Positions 22,730-27,037 of a stretch of DNA of 27,037 nt are shown here, in pieces (the stretch's first letter is position 1; each line of letters opens with the position of its first letter). The notes under the pieces are model-generated. The model made no database searches. It was not told the DNA's origin and was given only the letters and a program-made list of their open reading frames with translations. The DNA is from a virus. The position numbers and the translations under genes were made by a program. The stretch covers positions 1-27,037 of the IMG/VR virus record IMGVR_UViG_3300010399_000074; one strand, written 5' to 3'.

Positions 22730-23056
22730 CTCTTTTGCCAGTTTCTCGATCATCGCCTTTGCCCGCTCAGGGTCAGGAGCTTTGGCGGGGAGCGCCTTCA
22801 GCTCAGGACGCGGCGGCATAGCCTCCAGAAGGTCTTTAGGCGCAGGCCAGCTCGTCCTAGTCCCCATCATGGTCAAGAATGCGGCCCTGAAGCGCGGCGC
22901 GTCCAACCCCTGATCCCATACCCGGTTGTGCGCCAGTGCCGTTACCCAAGCCATGACCGTTCCACCCATCAGGTCCATTGCTGGCTGGCGCTCTAGTCCA
23001 AGGCAGATTAGCTGCTGGAACCCCGTCTCGATTTCCGTTTGCATCCAGTCGTTCAC
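22715..23056 (-). CDS. Small phage protein associated with the replication gene
   Basis: The protein has 113 residues from the GTG at 23056 (GGAGG about 9 nt upstream). The pattern LICLGLERQPAMDLMGGTVMAWV and TSWPAPKDLLEAMPPR is typical of short phage proteins lying just after a replication initiator. Its role, perhaps as a helicase-loading accessory, is unproven. Its first 200 nt overlap the end of the DUF1376 gene in another frame. Confidence 0.75.
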   Translation of the reverse strand: MNDWMQTEIETGFQQLICLGLERQPAMDLMGGTVMAWVTALAHNRVWDQGLDAPRFRAAFLTMMGTRTSWPAPKDLLEAMPPRPELKALPAKAPDPERAKAMIEKLAKELKLS

Positions 23057-23798
23057 GCTTGCTGGCCTCCAGGCCGATGATGGTTTGCATAGCCTTGCTG
23101 GGAGCCTGATGAGGCTGGCTTGCGCGAGGCGCTGCTTGTGGTTCGTCCGTCCAGCGGGCTTGGTTTAGGTAGGTTGACCCCATTGGGGCGTACCCACGCT
23201 GCCAGCCATCGTCCTTAGCCTTCATCATCTCGACGTGGGAGATGATGCTGTCAGCCATCAGTTCAAGCCGATCTTTTATCCACCGCTTCTCGGCGTCCTG
23301 CTTGCCTTTCTTGTTCGGGTACACCACCCAGAAGTCATCGAACCGGCTGCGTGCTGCCAACGGCTGCACAGAGTCTTTTTGCTTCTCTGTGTTAATGGTT
23401 AATGGTTTATGGTTATTGGTTAAGGTTTGCTTTGGCATCCCAGACGTAACCACTTGGGTTTCCGTATCAATGGAATCAACAGCTTGCGCATCCTTTGCAG
23501 GACGACCACCCTTAGCACCGTTGACCCTGTTCCGCTCTGCCTTAGCATGGTATTCGGCGATAACACGGTCAGCGTAGGAGTGAATCCACCCCTCTGGAGT
23601 CTCCTTAAAGAACTCAGACAAAACCACTTGGGTTTCATCTGGGTTCCCACGGCTAACCCTGATCGCCTCCTTCATAGTGATAGGCCGCTCATTCAGGTAG
23701 TACCAATCGATCAGGAGGTTGTAGACGCCATGCTCAAGTGCGGACAGATGGCCGGTGTCTCGGCCATAGTCTCCGATGTTCTTTTGGTAGTAGTGCAT
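22857..23798 (-). CDS. DUF1376 replication protein
   Basis: The protein has 313 residues. The N-terminus MHYYQKNIGDYGRDTGHLS followed by LEHGVYNLLIDWYYLNERPI is the DUF1376 domain (about 1-90) found in phage replication initiators. Then come RNRVNGAKGGRPAK, a linker, and a second domain FDDFWVVYPNKKGKQDAEKRW (about 155-215) often seen in phage O-type proteins. The last 65 residues (GNGTGAQPGMGSGVGRA) are Gly-rich and coincide with the overlap with the next gene. The start overlaps the HD gene stop (TAATG). Confidence 0.88.
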   Translation of the reverse strand: MHYYQKNIGDYGRDTGHLSALEHGVYNLLIDWYYLNERPITMKEAIRVSRGNPDETQVVLSEFFKETPEGWIHSYADRVIAEYHAKAERNRVNGAKGGRPAKDAQAVDSIDTETQVVTSGMPKQTLTNNHKPLTINTEKQKDSVQPLAARSRFDDFWVVYPNKKGKQDAEKRWIKDRLELMADSIISHVEMMKAKDDGWQRGYAPMGSTYLNQARWTDEPQAAPRASQPHQAPSKAMQTIIGLEASKRERLDANGNRDGVPAANLPWTRAPASNGPDGWNGHGLGNGTGAQPGMGSGVGRAALQGRILDHDGD

Positions 23799-24235
23799 TA
23801 CTGACCACCAGTCAATGCCGCCAGGGCCTTAGCGTATTTGCGGCGCAGGCGGTTGGCAGTCTTGGGGTCAAGGAGCGCCAAGCGTTCCTCATCGGCGTTG
23901 TCGGCAATGTCTGCCAGCTTCACGCGCTTAGTTAGCAAGTCCCAGCGAATGCTGTAGTAGTAATCTTCATCGGCAACAATGGGATCACGCGTCAGGGTAT
24001 AGACGGCTGAATAAATGTAATCCGGGAACTCCATGAAAATTTCATGGATGTAGTGTTCATCACAATCCTCGATCACGTCATGAAGCCACGCGACAGCCTC
24101 AGCCTCCGGATCATCGGAGACCGCTGCTGCCACTCGGGCGACGTGTTCGATATAGGGGCGACCGGCCTTGTCTACCTGGCCTGCGTGAGCGCGATGGGCG
24201 AGTGCCTTGGCGCGTGAAACCATGTCTTCTGACAT
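23798..24235 (-). CDS. RelA/SpoT-type HD hydrolase (MESH1-like)
   Basis: The protein has 145 residues, a single HD domain. The HAGQVDKAGRPYIEHVARVA block (His31), then AWLHDVIED (His52-Asp53, Glu56-Asp57), and VKLADIADN (Asp109, Asn113) reproduce the metal and catalytic residues of the (p)ppGpp hydrolase domain. There is no synthetase or TGS domain. The predicted activity is hydrolysis of guanosine tetra/pentaphosphate to GDP/GTP and pyrophosphate. It is the first gene after a regulated promoter and a structured leader. The Shine-Dalgarno AAAGGG lies in one arm of the leader hairpin. Confidence 0.85.
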   Translation of the reverse strand: MSEDMVSRAKALAHRAHAGQVDKAGRPYIEHVARVAAAVSDDPEAEAVAWLHDVIEDCDEHYIHEIFMEFPDYIYSAVYTLTRDPIVADEDYYYSIRWDLLTKRVKLADIADNADEERLALLDPKTANRLRRKYAKALAALTGGQ

Positions 24236-24240
24236 AGAAA

Positions 24241-24345
24241 TACCCTTTAGTGTTCGATGGACCGCATGGATAGCGATCCCCGAGACGGTAGGGTCATTGC
24301 GACCAAGTTAAGGGTCCACAACAGCCCACCGAACACTAAAGGGTA
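24241..24345 (-). promoter_or_regulatory. Structured 5' leader sequestering the HD gene ribosome binding site
   Basis: A perfect 16-bp inverted repeat (24241-24256 with 24330-24345) forms a closing stem whose 3' arm holds the Shine-Dalgarno AAAGGG. Inside are a second stem TGGACC/GGTCCA (24258-24263 with 24313-24318) and two hairpins: GGAT-AGCG-ATCC (24268-24279) and GGTC-ATTGC-GACC (24292-24304). A third strand AAGGGT (24310-24315, minus-strand ACCCTT) could pair with the Shine-Dalgarno instead. The layout resembles a cis-regulatory RNA that controls translation. Confidence 0.6.
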
Positions 24346-24393
24346 CTCGCTACCATCTCTTTTTATCCGGCCGCTAAACCGGGCCAACCTAAG

Positions 24394-24432
24394 CTGGCGT
24401 CTGTATTTTACCACAGACGCCAGTGGTGGCAA
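24394..24432 (-). promoter_or_regulatory. Promoter with LexA-like operator upstream of the HD gene
   Basis: On the minus strand -35 TTGCCA (24432-24427) and -10 TAAAAT (24410-24405) are 16 nt apart. The -10 is the centre of an 11-bp inverted repeat CTGGCGTCTGT/ACAGACGCCAG (24423-24413 and 24404-24394) with 8-nt spacing. Its inner bases are CTGT-GGTAAAAT-ACAG, which fits the gammaproteobacterial LexA box CTGT-N8-ACAG. A repressor bound there would block the promoter. Confidence 0.65.
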
Positions 24433-24436
24433 TAGG

Positions 24437-24730
24437 TCAGCCGCAAAGGGCTGCCAGGTAATCCAGATCTTTCACCGGACGGAACTTGTCCCATACGGGC
24501 TTTACGGCCCTATTTGAGGACTTCGCCCGACCGAAACCGTAGTGGTAGATCACCTTGTCAGCGTGAAGTCGACGAATTACATGCCCCCAGGCTCGGCGGT
24601 CGGCAGGCTCGTCTACGTACTTCAACACCTTCTTCAGCAGATCCTCCCCGAGGAACGGACCTTTCACATACCGAAGGGCCTTGGTTGCAGCCCAATACGC
24701 TTGGTCTGCCCATTCAGATTTGCAGCTCAT
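24437..24730 (-). CDS. Conserved phage early protein, unknown
   Basis: The protein has 97 residues. It is helical with WADQAYWAATKALRYVK and RRAWGHVIRRLHADKVIYHYG, which reads like a winged-helix segment. The arrangement recurs in phage early proteins near replication genes, without assigned function. It is the last gene before the promoter/leader region, and its ATG overlaps the zinc-finger gene stop (ATGA). Confidence 0.75.
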   Translation of the reverse strand: MSCKSEWADQAYWAATKALRYVKGPFLGEDLLKKVLKYVDEPADRRAWGHVIRRLHADKVIYHYGFGRAKSSNRAVKPVWDKFRPVKDLDYLAALCG

Positions 24731-24933
24731 TTCTTACCCTCCATCATTAGTTCGGTTCGGCAATCCAGGCAATATCGGCACTTGGCCCCGTTGGTCAGGA
24801 TATAAACCTCAGACTCTTCACAATGGGCGCACAGTGGCAGCGGCTCCGGCCTCTGGCAGCGCTGGGCGTGCTGGCGGATTGCGAGGTCTAGGAACAGCAT
24901 TTCTGTGTCGGATGCGGTGTCGGCAAAGTCCAT
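24727..24933 (-). CDS. TraR/DksA-like zinc-finger protein
   Basis: The protein has 68 residues from the ATG at 24933, one nt after the upstream stop. An acidic N-terminus (MDFADTASDTEM) leads into a helix, then CAHCEESEVYI...CRYCLDC, the C4 zinc finger of TraR/DksA proteins. Short phage and plasmid TraR-like proteins bind RNA polymerase through the secondary channel and mimic the DksA-ppGpp effect. The DTASDTE segment would be the tip acidic motif (inference). Confidence 0.82.
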   Translation of the reverse strand: MDFADTASDTEMLFLDLAIRQHAQRCQRPEPLPLCAHCEESEVYILTNGAKCRYCLDCRTELMMEGKK

Positions 24934-24934
24934 A

Positions 24935-25150
24935 TCATTTGCGCTCCTGTGCATTCCCCTGAGCTACGCACATTGCTCGGATCGTTCCCCGGGTACGCGC
25001 TTCTCGTTGCTGATTCAGCCACGCATTTCCAGCGTCTAAACATTGCCTCTCGGTAGAAAACCCAGGGATATGCTCGATGCTACTGGAAGCTGCTCCCGCT
25101 TTGTAACCGCTAAAGAACAGGCTCATAGTCAAAATAAGTGTGTACGTCAT
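24935..25150 (-). CDS. Small exported phage protein
   Basis: The protein has 71 residues. The N-terminus MTYTLILTMSLFFSGYKAGA looks like a signal peptide or anchor. The mature part has two Cys (ERQCLDAG and AMCVAQG) that could form a disulphide in the periplasm. This layout is frequent in small phage early proteins of unknown role. It is coupled by ATGA to the upstream gene. Confidence 0.7.
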   Translation of the reverse strand: MTYTLILTMSLFFSGYKAGAASSSIEHIPGFSTERQCLDAGNAWLNQQREARTRGTIRAMCVAQGNAQERK

Positions 25151-25314
25151 GCGACCTCTCCCAACTTCCTAGCCATTTCCGAGATATCCACAATCTTCGG
25201 CAGCGGCGGAACCTTCCCGTTAACCGTCATCCGAGACTGCCAGAACTTGCGGATATCCAGCTCGCATAGCGCCCTGCCGTCTGCGCCTTCACGCTTGTAG
25301 CGGTTCCAGCTCAT
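25147..25314 (-). CDS. Small early protein, unknown (55 residues)
   Basis: The frame runs from ATG 25314 to TGA 25147. It overlaps the upstream stop (ATGA) and the downstream start (ATGA), exactly tiling the gap, which supports its being real. The product MSWNRYKREGADGR...KIVDISEMARKLGEVA is basic and helical. No family is recognised. Confidence 0.7.
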   Translation of the reverse strand: MSWNRYKREGADGRALCELDIRKFWQSRMTVNGKVPPLPKIVDISEMARKLGEVA

Positions 25315-25580
25315 TCGGATTCTCCAGTAGCCTTGGCAATGGCTGCTCGGGCTGCGAGGAGGGCAGGATTATTCATGCTGGCCTCATGCTCGTAGGAGAC
25401 GACCATTCGCTTCAGGGCCGCCAGTAGTTCCGGAGCGGCGGCGATCAGCTCGGTATCCGCATCAAGGTTCTCCTCGTCGCTTTCAATGAAGGCGACCATG
25501 GAGCCGTTGTCAGAGGCCACATAAATTCTGCCTTGGCCGTTATCAAAGGAACTCCATTTGCCCGGCGTATGCTTATTCAT
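25311..25580 (-). CDS. Conserved small phage protein (LIAAAPELLAAL motif)
   Basis: The protein has 89 residues. KHTPGKWSSFDNGQGRIYVAS, then ADTELIAAAPELLAALKRMV, is a signature seen in very many phage early regions; the role is unknown. It overlaps the upstream gene by 8 nt. Confidence 0.82.
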   Translation of the reverse strand: MNKHTPGKWSSFDNGQGRIYVASDNGSMVAFIESDEENLDADTELIAAAPELLAALKRMVVSYEHEASMNNPALLAARAAIAKATGESE

Positions 25581-25809
25581 CTCCCTGCCCCTTCACTAGT
25601 GTCAATTTAGGCCGCTTAGGCCGATCCAGCGGACTTTTCAGGCAATGCAGCCTGTATCCCGTCCTCGTTTCCTCTGTCTCTATCGTGTACCCCTGCTCAG
25701 CCATCACCCCCAGGTAATAATCGATACGATGAAAGGCGATCTTGGTGTTGAGTAGATCGCCGCCGTGAAGCGCTAGCCATGCGGCTGGTGGTTTTCGTGC
25801 CTTGTTCAT
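25573..25809 (-). CDS. Small early protein, first gene of the leftward operon
   Basis: The protein has 78 residues. NTKIAFHRIDYYLGVMAEQGYTIETEETRTGYRLHCL resembles a small winged-helix-like fold, with a basic C-terminus (RPKRPKLTLVKG). It is the first minus-strand gene beside the divergent control region. A regulatory role is possible but not shown. Confidence 0.65.
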   Translation of the reverse strand: MNKARKPPAAWLALHGGDLLNTKIAFHRIDYYLGVMAEQGYTIETEETRTGYRLHCLKSPLDRPKRPKLTLVKGQGDE

Positions 25810-25947
25810 GGGGCTAATCTAGCACCGGATATGGCCGTTTATCGTTCTGCAAATGGAACGATGTGTGTCACTGGCGATGTCGATCCAGACTCCGGAAGAT
25901 GCCAATATGGCTCATCGAAACGGGCTTAGGCCCTAGGGAGAGAGGGA
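25810..25947. promoter_or_regulatory. Divergent early control region with operator-like palindrome
   Basis: Genes diverge from this 138-nt gap. It contains ATCGTTC-N8-GAACGAT (25841-25862), a perfect 7-bp-arm palindrome typical of a dimeric repressor site, and GGGC-TTA-GGCCC-like symmetry near 25922-25933. No convincing -35/-10 pair was identified by eye on either strand. The plus-strand gene has a strong AGGGAGAGAGGGA ribosome binding region. Confidence 0.55.
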
Positions 25948-26274
25948 ATGGGAACTAAGAATAAGGCTGTCGCATGGACCGTTATCGGACCCGATGGGGA
26001 GACGAGCATCGGAGGTTGGCTTGGAATGCACACCTATGAAGCGTCCTTGAAGTGGGCAACATTGCGCGATGGGCATAGCTACGCTTTTGCTTACGCCGAG
26101 GACGAGGAATTGCATAAAGACGCTGAGCGGTGGCGACACGCCCGCAAGCTGCTTACGGTTGACGACATTTTCACTCGTCAGCGCGAGCTTGAATCATGGA
26201 ATAAATTGGCTAGCGAAGATGAGTGCTTGAGAGCTGACAAAGCTATTGACATGTTAATTGGGTATAAGTCATGA
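25948..26274 (+). CDS. Hypothetical early protein
   Basis: The protein has 108 residues and is the first gene rightward of the control region. It has an N-terminal beta-rich part (AVAWTVIGPDGETSIGGW) and a charged helical C-terminal half. No family is recognised. Its TGA overlaps the next ATG. Confidence 0.72.
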   Translation: MGTKNKAVAWTVIGPDGETSIGGWLGMHTYEASLKWATLRDGHSYAFAYAEDEELHKDAERWRHARKLLTVDDIFTRQRELESWNKLASEDECLRADKAIDMLIGYKS

Positions 26275-26576
26275 CCGCCTACGACCACTGGAAGACCACT
26301 GAGCCATCTCCGCGATTCTCGGACGAGGATTGGGAGCAGGCATGTGCGGAAGTGTCTACAGCCGCCATTGAGCGCGGTTCTGAGGTAGATGAAATGGTGT
26401 CGGTTCTGGCAAATGCCGATGACGCTCTGAACTACCTTCTGCTGCGCGTGGATATGACTCAGATGCCGAGGGACTGGCTTCACGGGATGCGGGATTTGGT
26501 CGCGCTGGTGGCTAAGACCCGGAACGCTGTAGAGGCTGCTGCAAAGAGTAACGAGAGGGCTTACCGTGAAGATTGA
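26271..26576 (+). CDS. Hypothetical early protein
   Basis: The protein has 101 residues, helical and acidic (EDWEQACAEVSTAAIERGSEVDEM). It is coupled to the upstream gene by ATGA. It is not recognised. Confidence 0.72.
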   Translation: MTAYDHWKTTEPSPRFSDEDWEQACAEVSTAAIERGSEVDEMVSVLANADDALNYLLLRVDMTQMPRDWLHGMRDLVALVAKTRNAVEAAAKSNERAYRED

Positions 26577-26688
26577 TTGGGAAACGATGCGCTATGAGGC
26601 TGGGAACGTAGCCCTGATGGTGGGGATGGCTGTCCTGGGGCTTGCGCTGATCTTTGATGTTTGGCTGATGCTTGGGGGTGAGATGTGA
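26566..26688 (+). CDS. Small membrane peptide (40 residues)
   Basis: A GTG at 26566 with GAGAGGG upstream opens a frame to TGA 26688. It has one hydrophobic segment (ALMVGMAVLGLALIFDVWLM). The TGA overlaps the GTG of the next gene (GTGA), which supports it. Function is unknown. Confidence 0.55.
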   Translation: MKIDWETMRYEAGNVALMVGMAVLGLALIFDVWLMLGGEM

Positions 26689-26879
26689 ATAAGCCGAAGT
26701 GGAGTGATCTTCCTGAGTGGGTGAAATTCATCGCTCAGGATTATGACGGTGAGTGGTGGATGTATGAGCAGGAACCGATTGCAAGGGGCCTGTTATGGTC
26801 TGCAGGAGGTCGATGCGACCGCGCGCCGGTAGTCTCAGTGAACCACTACTGGACCGACACCTTGGAACGCCGCCCGTGA
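26685..26879 (+). CDS. Conserved small phage protein (KPKWSDLPEW motif)
   Basis: The protein has 64 residues from GTG 26685. NKPKWSDLPEWVKFIAQD followed by GEWWMYEQEP is a recurrent pattern of small phage early proteins, with no assigned role. It is coupled on both sides by GTGA overlaps. Confidence 0.75.
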   Translation: MNKPKWSDLPEWVKFIAQDYDGEWWMYEQEPIARGLLWSAGGRCDRAPVVSVNHYWTDTLERRP

Positions 26880-26989
26880 CCCCGACAACAGAGCTAGACC
26901 GGTTGATGATGGCTATTGCTGAGAAAGTCGCGGCCACTGAGACACCGGGGAAGTACGATCAAGGGGAACAGGAGAAGGGAAATGAATGA
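26876..26989 (+). CDS. Small peptide, unknown (37 residues)
   Basis: A GTG at 26876 overlaps the preceding TGA, and the frame ends at 26989. The product has a short helix (LDRLMMAIAEKVAA) and a charged tail. It is supported mainly by the overlap tiling. Confidence 0.5.
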   Translation: MTPTTELDRLMMAIAEKVAATETPGKYDQGEQEKGNE

Positions 26990-27037
26990 AGTAGTCGAAC
27001 AAGATAAGCAGCTAGCACCCTGGCAATCAGCAATTCG
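26982..27037 (+). CDS. Gene truncated by the right edge
   Basis: An ATG at 26982 with AAGGGA close upstream opens a frame that runs off the window (MNEVVEQDKQLAPWQSAI). The place in the series suggests an early recombination or replication gene, but 18 residues are too few to name it. Confidence 0.5.
   Translation, partial: MNEVVEQDKQLAPWQSAI

Overview
The window is a stretch of a tailed-phage (or prophage) genome with a P22-type short-tailed (podovirus) virion module. Evidence is a P22-like terminase, portal, scaffold, coat, gp4-like adaptor, gp10-like hub and gp7-like ejection protein in the usual order. By eye GC is in the high fifties, Shine-Dalgarno sequences are AAGGAG-like, and the lysis cassette has Gram-negative spanins, so a GC-rich proteobacterial host is likely. 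A gammaproteobacterium such as a xanthomonad or pseudomonad is a guess from the style of the small genes. No integrase, transposon, CRISPR array or repressor/antirepressor pair is visible.

Layout, all on the minus strand from about 25.8 kb down to 1. Positions 25.8-24.4 kb hold small early genes, including a TraR/DksA-like zinc finger. Positions 24.4-22.7 kb hold a promoter with a LexA-like box, a structured leader, a RelA/SpoT-type HD hydrolase, a DUF1376 replication protein and an overlapping small gene. Positions 22.6-17.9 kb hold a tightly coupled run of about 15 small genes: unknown proteins, NinB, a Ref-type HNH nuclease, two Rmf/CrpP-like peptides, a PD-(D/E)XK-like nuclease and an HTH protein. 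Positions 17.9-17.4 kb hold a promoter, a structured leader, an aberrant tRNA-like structure and a tRNA-Trp-like gene. Positions 17.4-15.3 kb are the lysis cassette (GH19 endolysin, small membrane proteins, holin, Rz with embedded Rz1). Positions 15.3-14.0 kb hold small genes. Positions 14.0-7.2 kb carry terminase, portal, scaffold, coat and two small head genes. Positions 7.2-1 carry tail and ejection proteins, with a 2OG-Fe(II) oxygenase and a GNAT acetyltransferase inserted among them. From 25.95 kb rightward the genes are on the plus strand: a coupled series of small proteins leading into a gene cut by the right edge.

The most unusual items are: (1) the gp10-like hub gene carries an inserted Ig-like plus beta-propeller region, and its normal C-terminal segment is a separate ORF behind two in-frame stops; (2) a cloverleaf-like RNA at 17.6-17.7 kb has an extended acceptor helix of about 18 bp and no normal anticodon loop; (3) the HD hydrolase mRNA has a CTGT-N8-ACAG box over its -10 and a 16-bp hairpin that buries its ribosome binding site; (4) the oxygenase/acetyltransferase pair sits inside the virion operon.
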